Assembly (NCBI RefSeq): GCF_010122465.1
Contig: NZ_WLZY01000002.1
Location: 137,076 to 201,075, forward strand
Origin: Phytoactinopolyspora mesophila
GTDB lineage: Bacteria > Actinomycetota > Actinomycetes > Jiangellales > Jiangellaceae
Length of the DNA stretch: 64,000 bases
Reading direction: 5' to 3'
The notes below the pieces were generated by a model. That model was given only the letters and a program-made list of their open reading frames with translations. It searched no databases and was not told the origin of the DNA. Every line of letters starts with the position of its first letter. Position 1 is the first letter of the stretch. The position numbers were made by a program, and so were the translations under genes. Of this stretch, positions 35,602-44,900 are shown piece after piece.

Positions 35602-35637
35602 GTTCTGTTGGACTGCCAATGCCGGAGGTAGATGGGG

Positions 35638-36423
35638 ATGCCTGAACCGGAACACGCGGCAACCGGGGACGGCACTGTTGCTGGCCGTGGAACTCAGTCC
35701 GTTGATCCGGCGGGCGTTCTCGAGTTGCTATGGGGGCAATCGCGGTCGCCGAAGCGGGGCCCCAAACCGGCGCTGACTCTGGAGCGCATCACCCGGGAAG
35801 CCATCGGCATCGCCGACGCCGAGGGCCTGCCGGCGGTCTCGATGCAGCGGGTGGCCGAAGAACTCGGCTTCACCAAGATGTCGCTCTATCGCTATGTGCC
35901 AGGCAAGGCCGAACTCATCGCATTGATGATCGACGCGGCGCTGCCGCCGCCTGAGATCGACGAAGCCGACGGGTGGTGCGCGCGGTTCCGGGCCTGGGGT
36001 TTGCAACTCTGGAACGGCCTGGAGCGGCATCCCTGGGTGTTGGAGGTGACCACCGGACGGCGCCCGATCGGGCCGAACGAACTGGCCTGGCTGGAAACCG
36101 GCGTAGCGGCGTTGTCGGGAGTGGGGCTGCGGGGCGGCGAGATGCTCGACGCGGTCGTCCTCATGAACGGCCACATCCGCAGCCTGGCCCAGCAGACAAT
36201 CGCCGCACCGGTCAGCCGGCGGATCCATAGTGAGCGGGACGCCACCGACATGATGGCGATGGCGTTGCGCGAACACGGCGAGCGTTACCCGGCCATCCTC
36301 GCGGCGATGGAACCGTCAGCGGAAGCTACGCCGGACAACGCGCTGGAGTTCGGTATCGAACGCATCCTGGACGGCCTCGAAACCTTCGTCGAGCGGCGTC
36401 GCCACGAGCGTGCCGAACGCTAA
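35638..36423 (+). CDS. TetR-family regulator with tetracycline-repressor-like C-terminus
   Basis: 261 residues. A ~45-residue leader precedes the helix-turn-helix LTLERITREAIGIADAEGLP, SMQRVAEELGFTKMSLYRYV, PGKAELIALMIDAAL. The C-terminal part (HPWVLEVTTGRRPIGPNELA) is of the TetR_C_1 type. ATG 35638 is chosen because GGAGG lies 9 bases upstream; ATG 35632 is too close to it. Probable repressor of the divergent flavin monooxygenase and of itself. Confidence 0.9.
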   Translation: MPEPEHAATGDGTVAGRGTQSVDPAGVLELLWGQSRSPKRGPKPALTLERITREAIGIADAEGLPAVSMQRVAEELGFTKMSLYRYVPGKAELIALMIDAALPPPEIDEADGWCARFRAWGLQLWNGLERHPWVLEVTTGRRPIGPNELAWLETGVAALSGVGLRGGEMLDAVVLMNGHIRSLAQQTIAAPVSRRIHSERDATDMMAMALREHGERYPAILAAMEPSAEATPDNALEFGIERILDGLETFVERRRHERAER

Positions 36424-36517
36424 GACCAGCGCGATCCACGAGCGAGGGTCGTGGAAAGCGTTGTGGAAGTTGCGCCGCCCCTCACTCGAGGTGCCCGGCA
36501 GCGACTTCGTCGCACTT

Positions 36518-37537
36518 CTACACGTCCTGACCGTCGACGACGGGCGACGAGAGCAGGATGGCCCTGGCCGTGAGCGCGACCCGCTGCTGCGCGTCCTGGG
36601 CGAGCTCGGTCAGGGCATGGTTGGCGGCCGGCCCGGGAAGCTCGGCGAGTGTATGCACCAGCCGCACCCGTGCCGGCTCATCGACACCGGCGTGCTCGAG
36701 CTGTCCGGTGACCGCCTGGGTGATCCGATCCGTGAGCCCATGGCGAAGGGCCAGCGTGCCCAACGTCTCCGATGCCTCGACGTCGTTGGTGCCGTCGACC
36801 ACCATCGCGATGAGCGACGGAACCGACTGGGATTCGCCGCGCACACCGAGCGCCAGGGCCGCTCGAGCGCGCACTGCCCCGTCCGAATCGTCGAGAGCCT
36901 CGATGAGCAACGTGGTTGTTTCATCCGAGGTGATGTCGGCGATGGCATCAACGGCACGCCGGCGCACCTCCGGGCTCGGCGCTTCCAGCGCGGGCCGCAA
37001 GGCGTCCAGTCCGTTCTCGTCCGAGCGGGCCAACGCCCAGCGCAGGGCTCCGGCCACGTTCGGATCGGACTCTGCCAGCAGCGCCTCCACGAGCAGCCTG
37101 GCCGGAGCCGTCACGCCCAGCGACGAGGCGAGCGCCGCTCGTTGTCGCCGGGATGCGTCCTCGGAGTCCAGCCCGCGCAGGAGCGCGATGGTGGGCAATA
37201 CGTCTGTCCAATCGGCTGGACTGGCCGAGCGGACCTGTTCGAGCCGGCTGAGGAGTTTCTCCTCGCGGGCGATGCGGTCTGTCGTAGCCGCGATGAGCTC
37301 ATCGATGAGGGCCGACGGCGTGAAGCCGGGGTCCTCCAGGACATGCCGGATATCACCCAGCGACAATCCCAGCGACCTCAGGCTCTCGATGTAGAGCAGC
37401 CGTCGGAGGTCGTCTGCGGAGTACACCCGGTAGCCGGCAGTGGTGCGCCCGCTGGGTGCGACGAGTCCCAGCGACTCGTAGTGCCGCAGCATCCGGGCGC
37501 TGACCCCCGACAGCCGTGCGACCTCACCGATGAGCAT
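36518..37537 (-). CDS. MerR-family regulator fused to HEAT repeats
   Basis: 339 residues. An N-terminal MerR helix-turn-helix (MLIGEVARLSGVSARMLRHY, ESLGLVAPSGRTTAGYRVYS) and dimerisation helix are followed from ~residue 115 by about 200 residues of HEAT-type helical repeats (ALEAPSPEVRRRAVDAIADI, ALDDSDGAVRARAALALGVR). HEAT repeats usually bind proteins or nucleic acid, so the sensor may be a protein partner instead of a small drug. It lies 5 bases after a second HEAT-repeat gene, in the same operon. Confidence 0.88.
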   Translation of the reverse strand: MLIGEVARLSGVSARMLRHYESLGLVAPSGRTTAGYRVYSADDLRRLLYIESLRSLGLSLGDIRHVLEDPGFTPSALIDELIAATTDRIAREEKLLSRLEQVRSASPADWTDVLPTIALLRGLDSEDASRRQRAALASSLGVTAPARLLVEALLAESDPNVAGALRWALARSDENGLDALRPALEAPSPEVRRRAVDAIADITSDETTTLLIEALDDSDGAVRARAALALGVRGESQSVPSLIAMVVDGTNDVEASETLGTLALRHGLTDRITQAVTGQLEHAGVDEPARVRLVHTLAELPGPAANHALTELAQDAQQRVALTARAILLSSPVVDGQDV

Positions 37538-37542
37538 CGCAG

Positions 37543-38211
37543 TCAGCTCTCGGAAGCCACGGATGCCAGGGCGTCGAGGCGTAGCGCCTCGGCGACCGCG
37601 AGATCGAACCCGGCGTCGGGATCCTCCCTGAACCGCTCGGTGGCCAGCGCGTGTGTGCGCACCCGAGGATCGGGATGCGCCGTGGCCTCGCGCAACGCCG
37701 GCGCCGCCGCATCGGCTAGCGCGACCAGTGCGCGGGTCAGGCTCAGCTGCACGTCTCGGTCGCCACGGCCGAGTTGTGCCACCAGCTCGTCCGCGAGCGC
37801 TGGCTCGTTTCCCGGCGGCACGAGGATGGCGGCTGCGCGCCAGGCGCTGCGCGCTACGTCGTCGTCACTATCTCGCAGCCGCGCGGGTGTGATCGCCGCC
37901 CACCCTCTGGGATCGCCGATCTTCGACAGGGTATGCAACGCCTGGCTCCGCGCCTGCGCCGCTGTGCTGCCAGCCTCGGTGAGAAGTCTCGGTACGGTCA
38001 GCGACGCAGGTAGCCGCGTCAACAACCAGGTGAGCATGTCGCGCACGAAAAACTCCGGCTCCACCGCGCATTGCTCCACGAGGACATCGAGATCGGCTGG
38101 GTCCGGGCGGGTGCCTGCGGCCATAGCAGCTTGCAAACGTACGGACGGCCGGGTGTCGTTCAGGGCTTCTCGCAGGCGCGCAGCGTACATCGGCTGCTGT
38201 GACGAGTTCAT
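37543..38211 (-). CDS. HEAT-repeat protein
   Basis: 222 residues made almost wholly of HEAT-like helical pairs (ALNDTRPSVRLQAAMAAGTR, LRDSDDDVARSAWRAAAILV, EATAHPDPRVRTHALATERF). ATG 38211 follows GGAGGTGG; a start at 38220 is less likely. First gene of a two-gene operon with the MerR-HEAT regulator, which it may bind through similar repeats. A MerR-type operator lies 27 bases upstream. Confidence 0.85.
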   Translation of the reverse strand: MNSSQQPMYAARLREALNDTRPSVRLQAAMAAGTRPDPADLDVLVEQCAVEPEFFVRDMLTWLLTRLPASLTVPRLLTEAGSTAAQARSQALHTLSKIGDPRGWAAITPARLRDSDDDVARSAWRAAAILVPPGNEPALADELVAQLGRGDRDVQLSLTRALVALADAAAPALREATAHPDPRVRTHALATERFREDPDAGFDLAVAEALRLDALASVASES

Positions 38212-38237
38212 GGGAACCACCTCCGCGCTCCACTCAA

Positions 38238-38260
38238 GACCTTCTCATCGTGTCAAGGTC
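38238..38260 (-). promoter_or_regulatory. MerR-type operator/promoter before the HEAT operon
   Basis: GACCTT (38238-38243) and AAGGTC (38255-38260) form a 6-base inverted repeat with an 11-base centre. On the minus strand it begins with TTGACC, which can serve as a -35 box inside the repeat, the typical form of promoters that MerR proteins twist into activity. Confidence 0.6.
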
Positions 38261-38329
38261 AAGTGGAATCGCAGCGTACTCATCCCGCGATCATGCGGCG
38301 CGTCTCATCGCGCAGCTGGGAGACGCGCC

Positions 38330-38716
38330 CTAGGCGCTGGCGAACTCATGCGCGGCCGGCGAGGCCGTCTTGTACCACTGGATCTTGTTGCGGATATACC
38401 GCTGTTGCGTGCGCAGATGGGCGATCTCTTCCTCGACCGCCTGATCATGCTGTTCGAGCAACTCGACGCGGGAAGTGATGGTCTCGTCGCCCTGGCGGCA
38501 GAGTTCGGCGAACTGGAGCATCTGGGCGATCGGCATCCCGGTGTCACGCAGGCACTTGAGGATGCCGAGCCAGCCGAGGTCGTCCTCGGTGAAGATGCGT
38601 TGCCCGCCAGACGTGCGGGCGATCCCGTGTAGTAGCCCGATCCGCTCGTAGTAGCGCAGCGTGTCATGGCTGAATCCGCTGTGTTCGACGACTTGCGCCG
38701 GGGTGTAGGTCTGCAC
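38330..38716 (-). CDS. MerR-family regulator, probably leaderless
   Basis: 128 residues from GTG 38716: YTPAQVVEHSGFSHDTLRYY, ERIGLLHGIARTSGGQRIFT, then a long helix (VELLEQHDQAVEEEIAHLRT) for dimerisation. ATG 38728 gives four more residues but overlaps the -10 box; GTG 38716 falls exactly at the expected transcription start. No metal-binding cysteines at the C-terminus. Self-regulated through the palindrome just upstream. No target gene is adjacent in the same direction. Confidence 0.87.
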   Translation of the reverse strand: MQTYTPAQVVEHSGFSHDTLRYYERIGLLHGIARTSGGQRIFTEDDLGWLGILKCLRDTGMPIAQMLQFAELCRQGDETITSRVELLEQHDQAVEEEIAHLRTQQRYIRNKIQWYKTASPAAHEFASA

Positions 38717-38754
38717 GCAGCTGAGCATGCCACCTGGAGTGCGCTCCAGGTCAA
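38716..38754 (-). promoter_or_regulatory. MerR-type promoter with embedded 20-base palindrome
   Basis: Minus strand: -35 TTGACC (38754-38749), 19-base spacer, -10 CATGCT (38729-38724), 7 bases, then the GTG start at 38716. The spacer contains most of the palindrome ACCTGGAG-N4-CTCCAGGT (38732-38751). The 19-base spacer is characteristic of MerR-activated promoters. Confidence 0.7.
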
Positions 38755-38893
38755 GGTTGCGGCCGCCACAATTTCTGCGGGCCCGGGCTTCAACCGGCCG
38801 GTAGAAAAATGACCCACGCTCGGATCCGGGCTGATGACCTGGTGCTGGCGTCGGTGCGTCGTGGGGGATGCGGCCCCACCGATGGCTGACTGG

Positions 38894-40759
38894 TCAGGTA
38901 TCCGGTGGCGGCGGCCGCGTTCTGTGTCGCCGAGTGCGTTGCCCGTCGCTTTCGCGTTGGTGTTCACCGGATGGCGGAGGCTGGTGGTCATGGCGGGGCC
39001 GGGTGTTCCGCCTGGCGGTCCGATCGGGATCTACCCATGGTGGTGGGACGAACACGGGGTGTCCGTCCGGTCCGATGTGTACCTCCCAGCCGCCGTGGTG
39101 GATCACCCGGTGGTGATGTGCGCACAACAGCACCATGTTTTCCAGATCGGTACCGCCGCCATCAGCCCAGTGCCGGATGTGGTGGGCGTGACACCAGGCG
39201 GGCGGCCGGGTGCAGGTGGGGAACGCGCAGCCGCGGTCGCGGGCTACGAGCGCGGTCCAGATCCCCGGCGTGACAATGCGCTCGGCGCGCCCGACCCGCA
39301 ACGGGACACCGTGCGGATCCACCAGCACCGGGGTGACGCTGGCGTCGCAGCTGATGCGCCGCAGCGTCTCGGTGGAGATCGGGCCACCCCAGCCGAGCTC
39401 CGCCGGCGCGACACCGAAGCGGTGGGCCCATGTGTCCCGCAACCACTGCCGCGCCGGTCTGGGCGAACGGGTGTGACCGGCGTGGGCAAAGGCTGGGTCG
39501 CGCCCGTATTGTCCGTCACGGAGGCCGGTGTCGATGCCGTCGCCGTTGGGACAGTCGCCCTTGTTGCCGCTGCGCAGCTTTCCGGCGCCGCGTGCGTTCC
39601 CGCCGCTGTGGGAGCTGTCGCCGTTGTGGGAGTTGTCGGCGCAACCGGGTTCCGTGGTGCGCGGGTCGCTGCGGTCCTTGTCGGCGCTGTGGGGCTGGTC
39701 GGCGCAGCTGGCTCTGGTGGTGCAGCTGGGTTCGGTGGTGCACGGCTCGCAGCGGTCCTTGCTATCGCAGTTGCCTTCCGTGGTCCGGCCGGCTTTGGGG
39801 CCGCGGCTGTTGTTGTGGCCGGTGGTATCACATGCGCGGGAGCTGGCGCCGGTGGTGCCGAGCAGGGTGGACAGCTCGGCGAGTAGGAGGAGTTGGGGTG
39901 CGTGTCCGTGGTTGGTGGGCAGGGTACCTGCTTGGAGGTGGCGTTGGCAGAGCTCGATGAGTGCGTCGGCGAGGCGTTGGTCGGGCGCACGGGAATCATG
40001 CTCGCCGTTCTCGCCCGGCTGGGGTGCTGCGAGCGGGTCGAGTGCGGTCCGGACGGTGGCGGCGCCCTCAGTGGAAAGCAGGCCGGTGATGCGGACCGTG
40101 CCATCGCCATTGTCGATCAGACGCAGGCGACGCTTGCGCTGGGCGCGTTCTTCACGGCCTTCGAGGCTTTCGGTCGACAACACATGCAGCAGGTGAGCGG
40201 CCAGGCGCTGCAGTGTGGCTGGGTCGTGCTCCTTGGCGAACGCGGCCAGATCGGCCTCGGCGCGGGCGGCGTCCTCGGTGCTGATATCCGCGGGAAGCTG
40301 GGCCATGGTCTTGGCGATGACGGTGGCGTGGTCCAGCGACACCTCACCGGCGGTGAGTCCCGCCCGGGTGGCCGGCATGGCCCCAGCCCACGCGCCGGCG
40401 TCAGGGGTAGCGGCGTAGTCTCCTGGCTCGGCTGGGGGCGTGAGCCGATGGGCCAGATCCACCAACGATTTCGCGACGCCGGGGCGGATGTTGAGGGCAT
40501 CGCGCATCCAGGCAGTGGTAGAGGACGCGCCTAGGCGGCGACCGAGATCCCGAGTGTCGGCATCGGCGAGGACCCGGAGGAACAGCTCGGCCTGGCGGGC
40601 AGCCAGGGCGTGGCATCGAGCGAGAACCTCCGGAAGGTCGTCGTCGCCCACGAGTGCGGCGTCTACGTCGAGGGCTTGGTCGAAGGCAGCCTCAGCTGCG
40701 TCCAGCACCCGGGCCAAGGCGTGGGCTGGGCGAGCTGCGGATTCATCACCTTCGATCAT
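38894..40759 (-). CDS. DUF222/13E12-type HNH endonuclease protein
   Basis: 621 residues from ATG 40759 (MIEGDESAARPAHALARVLD). The DUF222 helical region (~1-300: ARCHALAARQAELFLRVLAD, GLTAGEVSLDHATVIAKTMA) is followed by a ~130-residue low-complexity insert rich in Cys, Ser, Asp and Gly (CTTEPSCTTRASCADQPHSA), then a C-terminal HNH nuclease (CAFPTCTRPPAWCHAHHIRH, NMVLLCAHHHRVIHH). These proteins are multicopy in actinobacteria and of unknown biological role. The insert arises from imperfect short DNA repeats (about 39,520-39,830). No neighbouring gene suggests a partner. Confidence 0.88.
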   Translation of the reverse strand: MIEGDESAARPAHALARVLDAAEAAFDQALDVDAALVGDDDLPEVLARCHALAARQAELFLRVLADADTRDLGRRLGASSTTAWMRDALNIRPGVAKSLVDLAHRLTPPAEPGDYAATPDAGAWAGAMPATRAGLTAGEVSLDHATVIAKTMAQLPADISTEDAARAEADLAAFAKEHDPATLQRLAAHLLHVLSTESLEGREERAQRKRRLRLIDNGDGTVRITGLLSTEGAATVRTALDPLAAPQPGENGEHDSRAPDQRLADALIELCQRHLQAGTLPTNHGHAPQLLLLAELSTLLGTTGASSRACDTTGHNNSRGPKAGRTTEGNCDSKDRCEPCTTEPSCTTRASCADQPHSADKDRSDPRTTEPGCADNSHNGDSSHSGGNARGAGKLRSGNKGDCPNGDGIDTGLRDGQYGRDPAFAHAGHTRSPRPARQWLRDTWAHRFGVAPAELGWGGPISTETLRRISCDASVTPVLVDPHGVPLRVGRAERIVTPGIWTALVARDRGCAFPTCTRPPAWCHAHHIRHWADGGGTDLENMVLLCAHHHRVIHHGGWEVHIGPDGHPVFVPPPWVDPDRTARRNTRPRHDHQPPPSGEHQRESDGQRTRRHRTRPPPPDT

Positions 40760-41015
40760 GTGTTCGATTCTATTGGCTACCACCGACAGGGTCGCGAGGC
40801 AAAAGGAAGCTGTCATCCGCAAATCGGGTACTAACCAGCTCGAACAGGGATGTCAGATCGTCGTCATGGTTGAACAGGCAAATCGCGAGGCAGGAAAGGG
40901 AAATTCGCGGCATCGTCATCGGGTAAGCGGTTGCTGTGCCGGTGGCGACGTGCCGGGCGGCAGGCGTGATGTGTGCCGGCTTCTCAACTGCCTGGGCGGG
41001 CGAGGCTGGCGACTT

Positions 41016-41906
41016 CTATCGAAGCGGGTCTTCGGGGTCGTCCATGGCAGGCTGCCCGCGGCCGAGGGCCCGGTAGGCCGGGCGGAGAAGATCAACCAGG
41101 GAGATGTCCCGCACTGTCACGCCGATGGCGGGGAGTTGGTCGAGTACGGCGTCGCTGGGCGCCGGCACAGGCGTGCGGCGTGGGGCGGGGCGCGGGGCGG
41201 CGAAGAAGGAATCCAGGCACTCCGTGAGCGGCACGGCGCCTCCCGCCGCGGCACCTCCCGCGGCTGTACTTCCGGCGGTGGCGTCAGCGGCAGCGGTATC
41301 TCTGGCAGCGGCCGGGCCATTGCGCAGGGCGGACAACGCCTTCAGCAGGTCGTCGCGTTCGCGTCCGCGCCAGGCGAGGATGGCGAACGGATCGTCGTCG
41401 AATGCCTCGGCCAGCAGGTAGAACACAGCGGCCAGATGTTTACAGGGCACCGACCAGTCCGGGCAGCTGCAGGTCATCGAGAGATCGCCGGCGCTGGCCG
41501 GGAAGAGCGACATGCCCAGCGAGGTGAACACCTCTTCGATGTCCGCCGGCATCTCACCGGCCAGCAGCTTGGCGGTGTACCAGGCGTCGCCGGCCAGGAC
41601 CTCGTCCACCCGGGCCCACGCACCGGGCTCGAACGCGGCGAGTCCGACACGGGCCCGGTACGGCTCGGCCCTGCTGCCTTGGACCGTGGCCGTGACCTCG
41701 CCGGCGTCGATGGCCAGTTCGATGACCTGCCCCTTGCGGGCGTACGTCCGCCCGCGCTGTAGCCGTCCGCCGACGACGATCGATTCCAGCACCTGAATGA
41801 ACCGCTCTGACCACCAGGTTTGTGCGATGGCGCCGCGTTTGCTGCGTGCCTTGATCCCGTTCTCGACCGGCTTCGGCTTGGCCGCGGGCGGAAACCAGCT
41901 ATTCAC
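41016..41906 (-). CDS. SWIM zinc-finger protein
   Basis: 296 residues. The SWIM motif CxCxnCxH is CSCPDWSVPCKHLAAVFYLL near residue 150. The N-terminal half has WWSERFIQVLESIVVGGRLQ and RGRTYARKGQVI, typical of the partner of bacterial SNF2 ATPases, and the C-terminal part is Ala/Pro-rich. GTG start lies within the end of the SNF2 gene (8-base overlap, GGGGAGG upstream). It probably gives DNA or protein contacts to the SNF2 motor. Confidence 0.88.
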   Translation of the reverse strand: MNSWFPPAAKPKPVENGIKARSKRGAIAQTWWSERFIQVLESIVVGGRLQRGRTYARKGQVIELAIDAGEVTATVQGSRAEPYRARVGLAAFEPGAWARVDEVLAGDAWYTAKLLAGEMPADIEEVFTSLGMSLFPASAGDLSMTCSCPDWSVPCKHLAAVFYLLAEAFDDDPFAILAWRGRERDDLLKALSALRNGPAAARDTAAADATAGSTAAGGAAAGGAVPLTECLDSFFAAPRPAPRRTPVPAPSDAVLDQLPAIGVTVRDISLVDLLRPAYRALGRGQPAMDDPEDPLR

Positions 41907-44900
41907 CGACGGCCTCCCCGGACAGGGCGAAGACGTCGCGCAACGCGCTGGTGGACAGTTCGGTCAGCCAGCGTTCGCCATCGCTGACCACCATTTCCGC
42001 CAGGGCCTTCTTGTCCTCGATCATGTCGTCGATCTTCTCCTCGAGAGTGCCGACGCAGACGAACTTTCGCACCTGCACGTTGCGTTTCTGGCCGATCCGG
42101 AACGCGCGGTCGGTCGCCTGGTTCTCCACGGCGGGATTCCACCACCGGTCGAGATGGAGGACGTGGTTGGCCGCGGTGAGGTTCAGCCCGGTGCCTCCGG
42201 CTTTCAGCGAGAGCAGAAAGATGGCCGGGCCGTCGCCGGATTGGAACCGCTCGACCATCTCGTCGCGGCGTTTCTTCGGTGTGCCGCCGTGTAGATAGAG
42301 CACGTCCTGCTGGAACCGGGCGGACAGGTGGGGGAGGAGGAGTTCGGCGAACTCGGTGTATTGGGTGAAGCACAGGACGCGGTCACCCTCGGCGAGGATC
42401 TCGTCGAGAACCTCTTCCAGGCGGGTGACCTTGCCGGATCGCCGCCCGACCTCGGAGTGGTCGTGCAGTAGCTGCGCCGGATGGTTGCATACCTGTTTGA
42501 GTTTGGCCATCGTGGCGAGGACGTTGCCGCGTCGTTCGATGCCGTCGGTGTTCTCGATCTTGTCCATCATCTCGTCGACGACCGCCTGGTACAGCGACGC
42601 CTGTTCGCTGGTGAGCTGGTAGTACTGCTTGATCTCCAGCTTCTCCGGCAGATCGTCGATGATCTCCGGATCGGTCTTGAGCCGGCGCAGGATGTAGGGC
42701 CGGGTGATGGCACGTAGCCGTTCGGCCTGCTCCGCCTGGCCGTAGCGTTCCACCGGCACGGCGTACCGGGAACGGAACTGCTCGGCGGAGCCGAGCACTC
42801 CGGGGTTGAGAAAGTCCATCACCGACCAGAGTTCGGAGAGCCGGTTCTCCATGGGTGTCCCGGTGAGAGCCACCCGCTGGTGGGCCTGGAACTGGCGGAC
42901 GACGACGGCCGCCCGGGACCGGCTGTTCTTGATCGCCTGTGCTTCGTCGAGCACGACGCGCGCCCATCGCCGGGCATGCAGGTCCTCGGCATCGCGAACC
43001 GCCGTCTGATACGTGGTGACGACGAGATCCGCCGCCGCCAGCCGGGCGTCGAGTTCGGTGCCGCGCGGTCGTCCGGCTCCGTGGTGGGCGTAGACGGTCA
43101 GCGACGGCGCGAACCTGGCGGCCTCCCGTTGCCAGTTGCCCACCAAAGACATCGGGCAGACCAGCAACGTCGGCTCCATATCTGGATCCTCGGCCCGCTG
43201 AAGCGACTCCAGCGCCAGCAGTTGAATGGTCTTGCCGAGTCCCATGTCGTCCGCGAGGCAGGCGCCGAGCCCGAGTCCGGACAGGAAAGCCAGCCAGGAC
43301 AGGCCGCGTTCCTGATACGGACGCAGCTCGGCGTGGAACGTCTCCGGCGGGGCGACCGGCGCCAGCGTCCGTTCCGCGACGCCGGAGAGCAGATCACCCA
43401 CCCACCCATCGGCGTGGACCGACGTGACGGCGAGCGGAGTGTCGGCCGCAGCGGGGTCGCCGGCGGCGAGAGCGAGCACCTCAGTGACTGTTTTGTGTTG
43501 CGGCTCGGCAGGCTGGCGACCGAGAAACTCCAGCCCGCGCCTGAGCTGATCGGGATCGACGGCGACCCACTCCCCGCGCAGCTTGACCAGGGGCGCCTTG
43601 GCCGACGCCAGGGCAGCGAGCTCGTCCCCGGTGAGTGGGTCGTCGCCGACGGCCAGTTGCCACTCGAATTCCATGAGCTGGCCGCGGCCGAGCTGACCAG
43701 CGGCGACGACGCCGTCGGTCGGGGTGTGCGCGGAGGCACGCAACCCGACCCGCCGAGGTTTCGTCCACCACGACGGCAGCAGCACGCCGAACCCGGCTTG
43801 GGCCAGCACCCCGGCTTTCGTGGAGAGGAAGCTGTACGCGCCTTCGGCGTCGAGTTCGAGCGCCGACGGCCGGGCTCGGCGCAGCGCCCCGGACAGCTCC
43901 GGGTACATGGTGCTGGCCCGGCCCAGCTCACCCAGGAGCAGCTGATCGGCCCGGTCGAGCCAGCGGTGTAGTTCTTCGCCGCCGTCCCATACCTGTTCGG
44001 CGGGGACGAGCAGACTCGGGTCGTCGACCGACTGCAGGAAGAATTCCAGCCGCCAACGTTGGCCGTCCGCTCCTGCCTCGACGTTCTCTGGGTCGTGGCC
44101 GGGGGGATCTTCGTCCGCCTGGACCGTGGTGGCCTGCTCATCCGCGGCTTCGCCGTCGGCGGCTTGGTCGAACAGCGTGGGGCCGGATTGAGGTGCCTCG
44201 GTGAGCCGGAACGTCGCGCGTGCGGGGCCGCTCTGCCCGGTGCCGACGTCGGCCCAGCCGGCAAGTTCGCGCGTGAGCCAGGCGGCGTCGTCGGGATCGG
44301 CGGTGAATCTCCCGTCCGAACTGGTCAACGCGTCGAGCCAGGTCTCGACGATGGGGGTGCGCCGAGGGCGACGGCCACGCCGCGTCGCAAGCGGATCGAG
44401 TAACGACGTGCCGGTGGCGGCCAGCCGTTCGCGCACCGAAGCGTCGACCAGAGCCCTCAGCGCATCGTGGAGCAGTTCGGCCGGATCGTGCCCACCGGTC
44501 TCCGCAGGATCGTCGGTCTCGGCCCGCCACGCGGGAGGCATCGCCGCGGCTAGTGCGTGGACCGCGGCGATGTCCGGGCCCTGGATGACGGGCCGCCAGC
44601 GGGCCAGGTATCCGTCCGGGGCGTCAACGAGTTCGGGGAGAACGCGGCCGCGCTCGGTCAGTTCACCCGAAAAGGCGATGAGGTCGGCGAGATACGACAC
44701 CGATGCCCCGTAGCGGACGTCGTCAGCACGCTGGTCGAGCACGGACAGTGCTTCCGGGGGAGTGAAGCAGACCACCGGCACGGTCCAGCCGAGCAGACCG
44801 GGCGGGCGGCTGGAGGCGCGGCGAGGTGTGGCGCGCACCAGTTCGGGTGAGTCCAGCGGCGCGGTGCGCGTGGAGGGCAACACCAGCGTGGTGGTGGTCG

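Noticed and set aside
36410-38632. Long plus-strand open frame (about 740 codons) across the MerR-HEAT operon and MerR gene
   Set aside because: Shadows three well-recognised minus-strand genes and their promoters; low-complexity translation without motifs.
38894-40759. Homing endonuclease or mobile-element nuclease
   Set aside because: DUF222/HNH architecture is a chromosomal multicopy family in actinobacteria; no intron, intein or target repeats seen.
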